From contig CM035169.1 in assembly GCA_020205615.1 (NCBI GenBank), forward strand, positions 14,081,258-14,145,257: a stretch of 64,000 nucleotides of DNA, given 5' to 3'. The position numbers and the translations under genes are program-made. This document shows, one piece after another, positions 1 to 11,724 of the stretch. The notes beneath the pieces were generated by a model. That model ran no database searches and was not told where the DNA came from. It was given only the letters and a program-made list of their open reading frames with translations. This stretch comes from Panax quinquefolius (Eukaryota; Streptophyta; Magnoliopsida; Apiales; Araliaceae). How positions within the stretch are numbered: the stretch's first letter is position 1; the number at the start of each line of letters is the position of its first letter.

Positions 1-811
1 TCCATCAAGAAGGCTAAATAATTGGTGAAGTCTATATGTTGAAATTTCTCCATAACTAAAAAAGAAAAGTTGCAGAATGGATTGTGCATAGATTAGCATC
101 ATGATTCATGATCAACAAAAAAAAACCCACAGTTTTCTAATTGGATAGTCATTTAATGAGACCCTTGATGATGTAGAACAACAGAGAATAAAGGACGAAC
201 AAGGGTATAGTCTATAAGGTCTTGCTAACAAGTGCCCTTGAGTGAAGAGCCCTTGAGTGAAGGTAGAACAACAAGAACTTGCACTGTAAAACTCTCAGAA
301 AATAAACTAGCATTTAGAAATAGCAAGTACAATTTATACTAGCAACAGATATAAATCTCTTTCATTTAAATTTGTGATATATAATGCTGGCCTATCTTGG
401 ATTCCTTAAACTAAATAAAGATCACTGTATCAGCATATGTATGAATCTAATAGAATTCTACCAACCCCATCTCACCCCACCCGGAAGCACGTATGCCCCT
501 CCCTAAACTTTCAAGCTAACAAAGAAATACTGTAATTGTTAAATTTAAGGAATGCAAAAACTGCTGGTTTTGCACTTGGAATATCTAACGAAAGAGTGCA
601 ATGAATTGAAAAGAACAAAGAAGGATGTGAATAAGCCAGCTGCCTGACTATTAACTCACAGAGCCATGATCAGTTGCACTTCAGTCTATTGCAAGAACAA
701 CATCAAAGTTCACAAATGCGTACAAACATCAAACATAAAATCTTGCAAATTAAGCTGTCATTGATGAGTCAAAAAGTCAGAAGCAGTATAGTATTAATGG
801 ACTAGTCATCA
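1..811. other. Non-coding stretch, no gene seen
   Basis: No long reading frame, RNA gene or transposon terminus was recognised. The stretch is AT-rich. It lies downstream, in minus-strand sense, of the decayed exon at 812-944. The second coding exon of that duplicate would be expected here or left of the window, but no zinc-finger pattern was found. Confidence 0.5.
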
Positions 812-944
812 CCTGTATAGGCAGAAGGTCCTTCATAAAGTCAGCCTCTGGAAACAAAATTGCGACCTTCTTCTGAAATGTTAGCTCTCCCTGAATAGCA
901 AGATCCACCAACGTAATACTCATACTTCCCCCTTTTAGCCATTC
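812..944 (-). pseudogene. Decayed duplicate of zinc-finger gene exon 2
   Basis: Reading the minus strand, a GCAG acceptor is followed by GA-ATG and an exon ending in CCTATACAG before a GTGATG donor. This copies the layout of the exon at 9209-9339 (GCAG, GA-ATG, CCTCTGCAG, GTGACA). The encoded segments align closely (DLAIQGEL against ELAIQREL; KDLLPIQ against KDLLPLQ). From the ATG, however, this copy is 131 nt long against 129, so it is out of frame after about seven codons. The sequence upstream of the exon is also similar in both places. I read this as one part of a local duplication of the zinc-finger gene that is no longer functional. A distinct start codon downstream could still give a short product, which I consider unlikely. 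Confidence 0.65.
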
Positions 945-2133
945 CTGCGAACATTGGAACCCATCATTTCTATTGGTTTAATTAAATTCTTTATTGCTTC
1001 TGGCAAAATGGTGCTAAAGTTAATCTAGTATAATGTAACAGCAATAAAAATCCAGGATGAAGTCCAAAATAGATCTGGAGCTACAACATTGGACAATTTG
1101 AAACAGACAATTTTACCCCCGCGAGATTAAATAGCAGGATAAAAATTTCTTATTATATTCAACGCTAAATAAACATCCGCACAATTGGCAGCTTACTACT
1201 CCTATAAAACAGTTTCATTGCTAACCTCGTAAGCATTTCAAAGTTGTTTATTCAAATATACAAACATATATATATTTATAGAAGGCAGAGTGATTAAAGA
1301 TTCTTACTCTGTTGAGAATGATTAATAGCGTAGAGTGAGAAGGGCCCAATCTAGCAATGTGCCTAAATGGGGATTTGAATTGATGTTTACCAGAATATAA
1401 ACCCCTACATTCAAAGGATTTTAGGTTAATATGCACCACCGTAAAATTATAGTAAGTCTATACTGGAGAGAGAAAGAGAAGGCAAATTGACGGCAACAGG
1501 ACAAAAATGAAGATGGAAGCGGAAGGTGTGTGCCTCGGGCAGGTTAGTAGTTTGGCAAATGTGCTGTGTGTACTTTGGCGGGTTAGGGGTAATGTGGACT
1601 GGGCCGACTGGCCGGTAAGTGAAAGGGTATTTTAATTTTCATTTTTTTTAAATACGATTGAAGACCTCTCTCTCTCATCCTATGCACAAAAAAAAAGAAA
1701 AAAAAAAGCACAGAAGGAATGCAGAATAATTTATGCTCCCTTTGGTAACATATTTATGAGTAAGTTTTTTTTAATAATTATTTTAAAAGTATTTTAGGGA
1801 AAGTGAGTGGGTGTTTTATTAGAACTATTATTTGTGGCACATTCTATTCTATAATTTAAATAAAATTATAAATATATGGATAAGAAAAATGGGAGAGATT
1901 TAAGAGAAACTAGAAGAAAAAAATGAGGATAAAGACTAAAGAGAGATAAAAGACCGTAAAAATGTACTATTTTTTTCTACTCTCCTTTAATAAAATAAAT
2001 AATTATTCAGGCCTGATAGAATAAGTAGGATCCCTTTGGTTGTTCATTTGCTTAAATTAAATACTAAAATAAAAAAAAGTATTTCAAGCTGATTGGGGAA
2101 TCAATAGAATCATATAAGCTGAGTTTCATAAGA
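945..2133. other. Non-coding flank between decayed exon and copia element
   Basis: AT-rich sequence with no convincing gene. The motif CCCTTTGGT occurs twice as a direct repeat (about 1739 and 2031), which could mark an old small insertion, but no inverted repeats or target duplication support that. Confidence 0.4.
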
Positions 2134-2292
2134 TGTTACAATATTGAAAACCAAGAAACCGATATATTATATCTTGAGAAATGAATTCTATATTGTTCAG
2201 TACCTTTAGTACAGTTATTATATCTACAAATATCTTTTTAACTATTTATTACATTAATACCATTGTATATAATGACATTAGTATCCTTAACA
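2134..2292 (-). repeat. 3' LTR of copia element
   Basis: 159 bp, beginning TGTTACAATATTG and ending CCTTAACA on the plus strand, so bounded by TG and CA. It matches 7318-7476 except for two substitutions. Confidence 0.95.
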
Positions 2293-2718
2293 TCCCCCCT
2301 CAAGTTGTGAGTTTGAAATAAATTACAAACTCCCAACTTGGATTGTAGAAGTTGAAGTTGCTCACTGGACAGAGCTTTGGTAAACAAATCAGCTGGTTGT
2401 TCTGCAGACACAAGATGGTGTGTGGTAATAACCCCCTTTTGAAGCTTTTCACGAACAAGGTGACAATCAATCTCGATGTGTTTAATACGTTCATGAAAAA
2501 TAGAATTAGATGCTATGTATAGAAGCAGACTTGTTGTCACAAAAGAGAGGAACTGGAGTTATAGAAGTGATGCCTAATTCTTTTAATAAAGTAACCAACC
2601 AGGTAACCTCACAACAAACATCAGCCATAGCCCTGTATTCTGCTTCAATTGAGGATCTAGAGATTGTGGGTTGTTTCTTACTCTTCCAAGAAATGAGAGA
2701 AGAGCCAAACGTTACCAT
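2238..2718 (-). pseudogene. Copia RNase H, broken
   Basis: The segment at 2506-2718 carries the typical copia RNase H core SWKSKKQPTISRSS, EAEYRAMA and a DNKSA motif. After a frameshift it continues into the C-terminal part with HIEIDCHLVREKL and QPADLFTKAL. The product would degrade RNA in the RNA-DNA hybrid during reverse transcription. The N-terminal third of the module, towards 3200, is scrambled by stops and a short internal duplication. Non-functional. Confidence 0.85.
2293..2304 (-). other. Polypurine tract of copia element
   Basis: On the minus strand CTTGAGGGGGGA directly precedes the 3' LTR. This is the expected position and composition for priming plus-strand DNA synthesis. Confidence 0.85.
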
Positions 2719-3202
2719 AGAATGAAGAGACCGCCGAGAGACCTACCTGTAGCAGAATTGGCCGATTATAAAGAGGACAACCAATTTCAATAGCCGATGA
2801 AAATAAGAGCCAGTGATTACCAGTAAGATCTGATAACGAGAACATAGTGTAGCTTGCTATTCTGAGAAATATGAAATATCCCTTATGAGAAATAAAATTC
2901 CAGATGAAGAGATAATTTGATAATTTGTCGAGTAGTTAGAATATGATAGCGATGACAAATATTCAACGATTCTTGAACCTAACGTCACGGGATCCATATG
3001 ACAAACTTAGGGTCGATTGACAAAGATTGAACGTGAAATATTAAGCATGTCGATTCCTTGTCCGAGGAGATGATTTCAAATATCTAACCAATTTTAAAGG
3101 CGCATCCATATGACATGAGTAATCCTTGTCCAGGAGATGATTTCTTTAAGGCGGACAAAAATTGACTAAGCACGTGAACGAGAATATGCATATCGAGGCT
3201 GG

Positions 3203-4047
3203 TTATTGTCGAGTAAATAAGGCGACCAACCATCTCAGATGAACATTAGCATTCTGCAACAGATCCCCACTGTTGAATAATAATTTGTGGTTTTGTTCCA
3301 TAGGGACTTTGGAGGGTTTGGCATCTGTGAGACCCACGTCTTTCAAAATATCAAGAGTATATTTTCGTTGATTAAGATAGATACCTTTTGGAGACCTAGC
3401 AGCTTCAATACCCAAAAAATATTTCAAGGCACCAAGATCTTTTATTTGAAATTGAGTAGCTAAATAATCCTTGACTTGTTGAATGACATTACTGTTAGAC
3501 CTTGTGATAAGTATATCATCTACATATACCAGTAATGTTATAAAGCCAGAAGAAGATTGAGCAATGAATAGAGAGTGATCACAGTTGGATTGCTTAAATC
3601 CAAATTGGGTAAGTGCTGCAGACAACTTTAGAAACCATTGTCGAGGTGCTTGCTTGAGTCCATATAAGGACTTGAGAAGTTTGCAGACAAGAGAAGTACC
3701 TGTAGAATTATGATAACTGCAAAAACCAGGAGGCATAGTCATATATACTTCCTCATTTAAATCTCCATGAAGAAATGCATTGGTAACATCCATCTGATCC
3801 ACCTTCCAACCTTTTAAAGCAGCTAGAGCAATAAGAAGTCTCACAGTTGTCATTTTAGCAACTGGAGCAAATGTCTCAAAGTAATCCAATCCTTCAGTCT
3901 GTGTAAATCCTTTCGCAACAAACCTAGCTTTAAAGCGATCAACACTACCATCAGGATTATATTTGACTTTATATATCCATTTACAGCCCACTGTTTTCTT
4001 GTCTTTAAGTAATTCAGTAACAAGCTAGGTATGATTGGCTTCCAAGG
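3203..4047 (-). pseudogene. Copia reverse transcriptase, broken
   Basis: The open segment 3203-3991 encodes a copia RVT_2-type reverse transcriptase: GCKWIYKVKY, RFKARFVAKGF, the first catalytic Asp in QMDVTNAFLHG, and the active site LVYVDDILI. Just upstream in the same frame an ANHT-stop-LVTELL stretch has TAG (plus-strand 4025-4027) where this family usually has Trp. That is a simple TGG to TAG change. Downstream of about 3235 the frame is lost. The YVDD site itself is preserved. Confidence 0.92.
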
Positions 4048-5394
4048 CTAAAATTTCTTTGACCATGGCTTCACACCACTTAGGATCATTAACAGCTTGA
4101 TTATAAGTGTAAGGCTCAACAATAGAAGCAGTGTTGACAAGATAAGTGGTGTAAGCAGGTGTAAATGTGTCATAAGAAATAAAATGAGACATGGGATAAC
4201 GAGAGACATGATTAGAAGTGGTAGAAGAAGGAAGAGTATGAGCAAGATTCTTTGGTAACCCTGTGAAATCTTTGAATTTAGAAGAAAGTGTTCTAGTGCG
4301 AGTGGTCTGGAAGAAGGAAGTGGAATAGGCAACTCAGGTGACACACAAGGATGTAAAGACTCAGTAGGAGAAGAATCAGAAATATGACCAGAAGAAGACA
4401 TAGGTGAAACAGTCTGGAAAACATTATTTGAAGAAAGCTCAGAAGAAGAAGTAGGAGAAACTATAGGAATATATAACGGATCATCTGTAGGTAAAGAAAA
4501 AGAATTATAGGAAGGAAATAAAGAATCAGTAGTAGGAGATATAAGAGATGCAAAAGGAAAAACATTTTCAACAAAAGAAACATCTCTGCTAACAAAACAT
4601 TTTCTGGTTTCCAAGTCGCACACTTTGTATCCTTTTTTAGCATAAGGATATCCTAGAAAAACACATCTGAGTGCTCTAGGAGAGAACTTATCTCTGTTAT
4701 GAGCTATAGTTGAAGCATAACACAAACAACCAAAGACTTTAAGATGATCATAAGAAGGGGCAGAACCAAGAAGCATTTCATATGGAGTTTTATTGCTTAG
4801 AACTTTAGTAGGTAATCGATTGATCAAATATGTAGCAGTTAGAAGACAATCTCCCCAAAAATGAATAGGTAAGTGAGCATTGAATCTAAGAGCTCTAGCA
4901 ATGTTCAAAAGATGGCGATGCTTTCTTTCCACAACACCATTTTGTTGTGGAGAGTAGACACAAGAAGTTTGATGAATAATACCAAGATGAAGAAAATAAG
5001 AAGCAAGTTCATTAAATTCAGTGCCATTATCTGATCTAATAGCCTTGACATTGTGATTAAACTGAGTACAAACATGACTAATAAAATTCTTGAGAATAGA
5101 AGCCACTTGATGTTTACTATGAAAGAGATAAGTCCAAGTACATCTTGTGAAATCATCCACAATTGTAATAAAATAAGAACAATTGGTATGCGTTTTATAC
5201 TTATAGGGTCCCCAAACATCACAATGTAAAAGATCAAACATAGACAAACTCACAGAATGACTAATAGGAAAGGGAAGTCTTGTTTGTTTAGACAGATGAC
5301 AAACATCACAGTGAGGAAGAGAAGTAGAGTTACAATGTAAATGTAATGACTGTAAAACAGCTAGAGGGACATGCCTCAATCTAGCATGCCACAA
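4048..5394 (-). pseudogene. Copia integrase with GAG-pre-integrase zinc finger
   Basis: Integrase inserts the DNA copy into the host chromosome. The N-terminal HHCC finger is seen as WHARLRH and CDVCHLSKQTRLPF. The catalytic DDE core shows Asp in LLHCDVWGPY, Asp in RSDNGTEF and Glu in NGVVERKHRH. The copia C-terminal GKGY-like part follows (VFLGYPYAKKGYKVCD). Near 4270-4310 the frame shifts, so the last part runs out of frame into a leucine-rich tail while the true continuation lies in another frame leading to the reverse transcriptase. The catalytic triad is intact; the polyprotein is not. Confidence 0.92.
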
Positions 5395-5413
5395 ATCTAC
5401 AGTATTGCAAACA

Positions 5414-6185
5414 TTAGAAACAACGAAGAGTGGTGGAGAGACAAATGATCGCGATATTCAAGATACCGAAGCTAATAGAGGATGGAGATAGAGGCAAGTA
5501 AGGTGAGTTTGATTTGTAGATGAACAAACCATTCTCTTGTCTACCAATCTCTTTCTCCCTCTTCAAAGCCAGGTCCTGCAAAATACATTGATTGGACAAG
5601 AATAGAATATTGCAATGATTATCTGTAGTAAATTTAGAAACTGAAATGAGATTATAATGAAAACTTGGAACACACAAAACATTGTGCAAGACAATCTCAG
5701 ATGAAAGTTGCACTGTACCAGAATGGGAAATAATGGATGTTTGACCATTAGGTAAATGAATCTTAGCATACAAGGCCACAGGGTGCTCAAGTAAATGAAG
5801 ATATGGAGTAATGTGATCAGTAGCACCAGAGTCAATAATCCATTTAGATGTATTAGTATGGACATTTAGACAGATAGAAGAGACAGCAGAAGAAAGTGAA
5901 AAAACTATTACCTGCAAGATGATCTGCAGTGGATGAAAAAATAGGAGATTTCAATCCAAGTTGAATCATCTGCATTATTTGTTGACACTGAGATGGTGTA
6001 AAATTTAAATTGTTGCCTGATACTTCAGAACCTTGCTCAGACTTGAAGAGAGTTGATGCACAGTTGGAAATAGATCCTTTGGTCAGCTCTGAATGAGAGA
6101 AGTCAATAGGTGGAGAAGAGACAATTTCATTAGTATGTGTAGTAGCATATGTTGCTTGTCTATGAGAACCAGACATAGGAAACAC
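5414..6185 (-). pseudogene. Copia protease region
   Basis: The retroviral-type aspartic protease active site is read as WIIDSGATDH with the following hydrophobic strands. A serine/threonine-rich linker (5910-6185) joins it to gag. A frameshift near 5910 separates linker and protease, and another near 5450 separates the protease from the integrase. The active-site Asp is intact. Confidence 0.85.
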
Positions 6186-6191
6186 AGTAGA

Positions 6192-7210
6192 TTATGCTAA
6201 TTTTGATTTAGGATGCCAAGGTGGATAACCATGAAGTAGAAAACACTTATCCTTTGTATGCCCTGTGTCATGGCAATGATCACATTTGATACCAGATTTT
6301 TGAGATTTCTTAAAATTTCTATTTCCTTTAGTAAAACCAAGGTGATGTCCAGAATTAACTTGACCAAACTGATGAGCTCCAAACTGAGAGGGAAACTGTT
6401 TGGCGAGAAACGACATTCTCGGTGTGTAAGCGTGTGAAGAGAACACTCCCTTTGTTTTTCATCTTGCAAAAGTAATGCATACACTTGACTTAGAGATGGT
6501 AAAGACTGCATCATAAGAATATGTCCTCGTACAATAGTAAAATGATCATTCAGTCCCATAAGAAATTGAGTAACTTTGAGAGTTTGCTCATACTCAATCA
6601 ATTGCTGAGATGCACCACAAGTACATACTCTACAAGTACATTTAGGAATAGAAATAAGACTGTCAAGTTCATCTATCATTGACCGAAATGTAGTAAAGTA
6701 TGTGGTTATGTTTTTGTTGCCCCGAGTTAAAGAGGCCAGATCTTTTCTTAATTGAAAGAGTCTAGGTATATTACTTTGGGTAAACCTAGCAGCCAAATCA
6801 TCCCAAATACTCTTAGCAGTAGGCAAGTAGACTATACTGTTTTTGATTTCTAAGGAAACAAAATTCAACAACCATGAAATTACTATATCATTGCATCTAT
6901 TCCAGTGTGGTAAATAGGGAGAATCAAGTTCTGGTGCCAAATATGTACCATCTACAAAACCAAGCTTGAGTTTTGCAGAGAGAGCAATAGTCATGGACCT
7001 TTTCCATTGATTGTAATTAGCTTCAGTTAAAGGCTGATTAACAAGCACCATACCTGAATGATCGGAGGTCTGTAGAAAATATGGATGAAGAGAATCAATG
7101 ATAATAGTTGCTACACTTGAACTTCCAGAACCTCCAGCCCCAGGTCCACCAGATCCATTACTACCCGCAACAATATTCGCAAAAGTATTATTTTGAAAGG
7201 AAGAAGTCAT
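6192..7210 (-). pseudogene. Copia gag with zinc knuckle
   Basis: The N-terminal part from the ATG at 7210 resembles the copia-type gag polypeptide (NYNQWKRSM, FVDGTY, WNRCNDIVISWLLN, IWDDLAARF). After a frameshift near 6450 the CX2CX4HX4C zinc knuckle CDHCHDTGHTKDKC follows, then a LHGYPPWH motif. Gag would package element RNA in virus-like particles. This start is preferred because it lies about 110 bp inside the 5' LTR and precedes the gag homology. Confidence 0.88.
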
Positions 7211-7304
7211 TCTTAGCAGATTTGACTATAGATTCAATTGATTTTATGAAGAATTGAAAGAGATATAGAGAAGAAAAGCGAGAACAAACCCTAGATCTGA
7301 AAAA

Positions 7305-7317
7305 GGCTTTGATACCA
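7305..7317 (-). other. Primer binding site of copia element
   Basis: On the minus strand TGGTATCAAAGCC follows the 5' LTR directly. It matches the initiator tRNA-Met type site TGGTATCAGAGC with one substitution. Confidence 0.88.
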
Positions 7318-7476
7318 TGTTACAATATTGAAAACCAAGAAACCGATATATTATATCTTGAGAAATGAATTCTATATTGTTCAGTACCTTTAGTAAAGTT
7401 ATTATATCTACAAATATCTTTTTAACTATTTATTACATTAATACCATTGTGTATAATGACATTAGTATCCTTAACA
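7318..7476 (-). repeat. 5' LTR of copia element
   Basis: 159 bp, TG to CA, two substitutions from 2134-2292. It contains the promoter end of the element in minus-strand sense. Confidence 0.95.
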
Positions 7477-7837
7477 ACAATTTACAAAATGTAAAGGGGT
7501 CGCAGCCGTACTGGGTATGATTAAGAAGATGATAATGCACATGAAATTCAGTTTCAACTCTAAGAAGTTTAGGACCTTTCTGGCATCCAATCCAATATTC
7601 ATATAAATAAGCTGAATATCAGAGTGGGCAATGAGAGAATCAGATATGAGTCATAAATAAATTGTAGCAGAATTATACGTACTCATCATCCTATGCAAGT
7701 GCTGCTGTGTATATGCATCATACAAATTAGGGTATAATGTGGAATGTCATTGTAAAACCAGTGATTGTAGATTTCTCTACTTGATAACTAATTGCCTTTT
7801 CAACTTCAGCAGACCAGACCACCTTCCAGGTAATTTT

Positions 7838-9337
7838 TCACCAATGGTAAAGACGTGTGATGTGTTTTTGGCCTTTGAGGTGTTGCTCAAAACAGTCTTC
7901 ATTCATGCACGAAATTTGACACAGTTCGCACCATGGACGTTGAATTGATTTTTCTCCATTTTTTTGACGGAGTTCCAAATCTTGCTCTTTAGCCTTGTGC
8001 TTTTGACCCTGCAGGTGCATCTTCAATGCATCTTCATTTGTGCACCAAATTTGGCACAACTCGCACCTTGGTAGCTTACCTTCTTGCTCTCCACCACTCA
8101 TTTGCAGCAGTTGCAGTTTTGCCTTGTGCTTGTGACCTTTTAGGTGCTGCTTAAAAGAGAAAGTGCCGGAACAGGGCACTTGGCAGATCTTGCAAAACAT
8201 GTTCGCCACCTTATCTACAACAATGTAGTTACCATGAGGTGGCTGCGGCCTTTTTGGTGCTATAGTTGTTGCTTTTCTCTTGATGCCTGAGTAACTTGGC
8301 CTAGGTGTCAGACATGGTCTTGGCCCTGGACTGGGATTACGACTTGACACTAGCAAAGGCCTTGGAATTGGATTTGAGGATGATACCTGATGTGGTGAAT
8401 TAGGAATCAGACGTGGCACAGGAAATAAACTTGGAGTTGAACTTGATGACAGAAACTGATTAGCTGAACTTGGAATCAGATTTGGACTTGCAGAGGGAAA
8501 CTGATGAGACGAACTTGGAACCAGATATGGCCTTGTTCTTGTGACTGGACTTGGCTCCGGCCATGACCTTGGCCTTGGATTTGGAATTTGGCATGAAGCA
8601 GAAGATGGCACCTGATATATGATAAAATTTTGGTTATAACAGGAAAATCAGCCTGCAATTATTAAACAATAATCCATGAAAATAACATGGAATGTTCTGT
8701 TAGCATATCAAACTTACATACCCCCAAAACTTATTCCAAGTCATTTTATAATTTGTGGTTTAAGAATGTACTTGATTAGTATATTACAGAAAGAAACATC
8801 TTGGACCCAAAAGGATTCCCAACATGTTAGTAAAGTAAAAAATAAATATTAAACTACACAGCTTGCACCTTGCAGTAGACTTGTTGAGAGCAGTTCCACC
8901 ACTTCTATTTACATTCGAGAGAGCTATTTTTTATTTTACAAAAACAGTACACTTAATGTGGTTTGGACACAGCACTTTGGACCCAAAACAGGTGCACTGC
9001 TTTGGCCTGTCAGCCATACCCAGAAAACCGACAAACCAACCCAAAAATGCTAACTACAATTCGCAGATCCATGATATCGCATTAACAACATTGATTTCAA
9101 ATGTATGTTATCTGGTGAGGCAAGACTAAATAGCATTCATCAACATGATCACAAGGTCAACCCTAGACAGACAGGCATGACCATCATATAAATGTACTTG
9201 GTTGTCACCTGCAGAGGCAAAAGGTCTTTCGTAATTTCATCCAACTGGAACAAACTTGCCACCTTCTTCCGATAAGCTAGCTCTCTCTGAATTGCAAGCT
9301 CCACCGACATAATATTTTTTTCCCCCACTTCAGCCAT
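7838..9337 (-). CDS. Protein with three U1/matrin-type C2H2 zinc fingers
   Basis: Two coding exons: 9209-9337 (43 codons from the ATG) and 7838-8611. The splice joins CTGCAG|GTGACA to ATATATCAG|GTGCCA in phase 0 and gives 300 residues. A GCAG acceptor two bases before the ATG (9340) and a donor at 10252/10253 imply a 5' UTR exon. Residues 44 to about 150 are rich in Pro and Ser with loose repeats. Three fingers of the pattern CX2CX12HX5H follow at about 180-205, 225-250 and 268-294 (FCKICQ, RCELCQ, WCELCQ, each ending HLKGHKH or H-GQKH). This zf-met/U1-like spacing is known from proteins binding structured RNA or splicing factors, so a nuclear RNA-binding role is likely but inferred. The first exon is a short basic/leucine-rich segment. 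The copia element begins 361 bp past the stop. A decayed duplicate exon is at 812-944. Confidence 0.85.
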
Positions 9338-10252
9338 TCCTGCAAACTGTCGTACTCATCATCTCTATCAGTCTTACTAAATATTTGGACTGGTATAATG
9401 AATAACATTATCAATAATGAGGGATTTAAAATTTCCAAATCTATGTCCAGAGCTCCAACATTTGCAATTGCGATAGAAAATTCAACCCTTAGATATTAAC
9501 TATAAGGAAAACAAACAGTAATACACGTCTAAACGTATCCAAGTCTAAATCAAAAAGGGTTTAAACTCATATTTAAGCAAATATATTTTCCAGATCTTGT
9601 TCTAACAATACTATTTTTTGAGGTAATTTGTACGGCATTCATTCTTACTGTGTACCTCTATAGTTCAAATCAACCAAATTCTACAGACTTGTCTGGGTGT
9701 GACAATCAATATAACTTTGGCCAACTGAAGAAGGGCACAATCAAAATTCTGACTTGAACTTTGATTAGGGAAAAGGCGAAAAGCTAATAATGAAAAATGC
9801 TTCTCTTTATACATACTTGTTTTATGTTATGCTCTTACATAGTCACAGTTTGAATATTGAAGTATATTAGAAACCACAATGAATAAATATGTATAAACAT
9901 CACAAATTTCCCCATGATTCTCAGTAAAACCCACTTCTAAAACAGAAAATAAGTATGCCAAATTTGATGATATGTTGAAAGAATGCTTGAATAATCAAAA
10001 CTGAAAGCAAATAAACGCAATAAAAAAATGTACATAAATAAACATTGTAAAGCAGTGAACAGAAGCAGAAAAGAAACATTACCATAAACTATTAAACTAT
10101 ACATCGATCAGATTTATATACAAGCAAAGGAAACATGGATGATAACATTTTGATCAAGTTTTATGTTGGAAGCATAAATAAATTATGTTTCGACGTACAT
10201 AAATGCAAAAATAAATAAACAAAGGCAGAGAGCTAGCTTGAAGAACCTTACC

Positions 10253-10400
10253 CTATTAAACAATGATCTAAATTTGTTCAGTCCCACTACTTGAAAGAAA
10301 ATGTGGTTAAACAAAATTGGGATTAGGGTTTTGACATTTTGGTATGTAGATGAAAAGATGCAGAGGTTTTAGCACAGAAAGAGAGAGAACTGAGAAGCTG
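10253..10400 (-). other. Probable 5' UTR exon of zinc-finger gene
   Basis: On the minus strand TTTAATAGG|GTAAGG makes a good donor at 10252, which pairs with the GCAG acceptor at 9340 just before the start codon. The right-hand boundary (transcription start) is a guess. The intervening 0.9 kb (9340-10252) is AT-rich and non-coding, as expected for a leader intron. Confidence 0.5.
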
Positions 10401-10429
10401 GCCCGGTAGTACTGTCAAAATGAGCGTGA

Positions 10430-11085
10430 GAGGACAATAACAAATGTTTTACTACTGTTTTAGTGTGAGGTGTATTTGGACATTGAGAGATAAGAGAGGG
10501 GTAATATCGTCAAGTTACAAACCGTAACAGATTTGTACAGAGCGCACACTAGTCTTAGTGGAATGGAATGGTGAATGAATCTGCTGGCAATGAAGAATTT
10601 TGACAGACTTCATTGGAGCCCTATAATGCCTGCTCTGATCCAATGTCTAAATGCCAAGCCACATTTTAAAGTTGAGTTAGGAAAATCAGATGGGGGTTAA
10701 ATTATATATTGGTGGGTGTGGGTGGCGGGTGGTTATGAATATGAAGAAGAAGGATCCCATCTTCTTCATATAGGATAGGATAGGATATCAAATGAAATTT
10801 TAGAATCACACTTGGATTTTTACTTTTTCTAGCTAGTTGAAGCTTAATTTAAAACTGTATGTATGTTATATTGAGCACTTGGATTGATTCACTTGGGCAT
10901 CATTATAAGCACTAACTAAGGATAAACAATTCTGGAAAGAGATGTACGTACCAGCCTCTCTCCTTTCACCTATTATCAAAGTAGGCTGTAGCTAGTAAGT
11001 GAGTGGCTTACTTCTTGTTTAATTTCTGTTCTGGGTTATTCTCTTCCAACTGAGATCAAATCTGGTTTCATGGTTAATGCAATAG
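10430..11085. other. Intergenic, possible promoter of zinc-finger gene
   Basis: No gene found. It holds the presumed upstream region of the zinc-finger gene and ends at the CTATT target site of the Tat element. Confidence 0.4.
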
Positions 11086-11090
11086 CTATT

Positions 11091-11724
11091 TGTTGGGTCA
11101 TGATATTTCTCCTCTTTGGGCCGATTAAATTGGGTTTCTTTCGTTTAATTAATCTATTGGTAGCCGTTATTGAACCTGAAAAGTCATTTGGACTATTTAA
11201 CCCCATGAAACCGGGATTGCCCATTGGACTAACCCATTAGACATTTTAATATCTATTATTTTGACTTGCAATAATAAAAAAGCATGACAGTTGACTAAAA
11301 CACCTGCCCTACATTAATGTGGATGAGATCATAAATAATTACCGGCGGTGAAAAGCAAATGACCAAAAGTAGTTGATAGGCTGCGTGCGATCGGCGAAAC
11401 CCATCGATCGAAATGTGTGTTAGATAGTAGTGGGTGAATGCGGTGTCAATCCCGCGAATAGAGTATAACCTAAAGCAAGGAGGTCTTCACAAACGTATGC
11501 GTTTACATTCATATACACATACACACAACCGAGAATTATGATCACTCTCGATACACTAGACATTACATCCTCCATTTATTAACCTTGTGAACACGTATCT
11601 TGACTCTCGCTTTGAAGCTATCCCCGACGGTCCAAATCGAAACATGGTGTTTTAATCGTGTTTCTTGTCTGCGGGATCGAGCGTCTTACGTGATTGGGAC
11701 GTTGAGAAGATTTTGGCGTTAACA
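11091..11724 (+). repeat. 5' LTR of Tat element
   Basis: 634 bp, TGTTGGGTC to GTTAACA. It aligns along its length with 29443-30069, with many substitutions and small indels. The sequence after it (TTGGCCTTAGAAGG) should contain the primer binding site, but I could not match it to a tRNA. Confidence 0.92.

Larger units (their letters stand above)
2134..7476 (-). mobile_element. Ty1/copia LTR retrotransposon, defective
   Basis: A 5.3-kb element reading right to left, bounded by 159-bp LTRs that differ at two positions by direct comparison. A primer binding site next to the right LTR and a polypurine tract next to the left LTR fix the orientation. The gene order is gag, protease, integrase, reverse transcriptase, RNase H; integrase before reverse transcriptase is diagnostic of Ty1/copia. 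The polyprotein is broken by frameshifts and stops in nearly every module, so the copy is not autonomous although its LTRs look young. The expected 5-bp target duplication is not seen: the left flank ends ATAAGA and the right flank begins ACAATT. It lies just beyond the 3' end of the zinc-finger gene. Confidence 0.95.

Noticed and set aside
1730..2050. Possible small insertion marked by CCCTTTGGT repeats
   Set aside because: The repeats are direct and short, with no inverted ends or target duplication.
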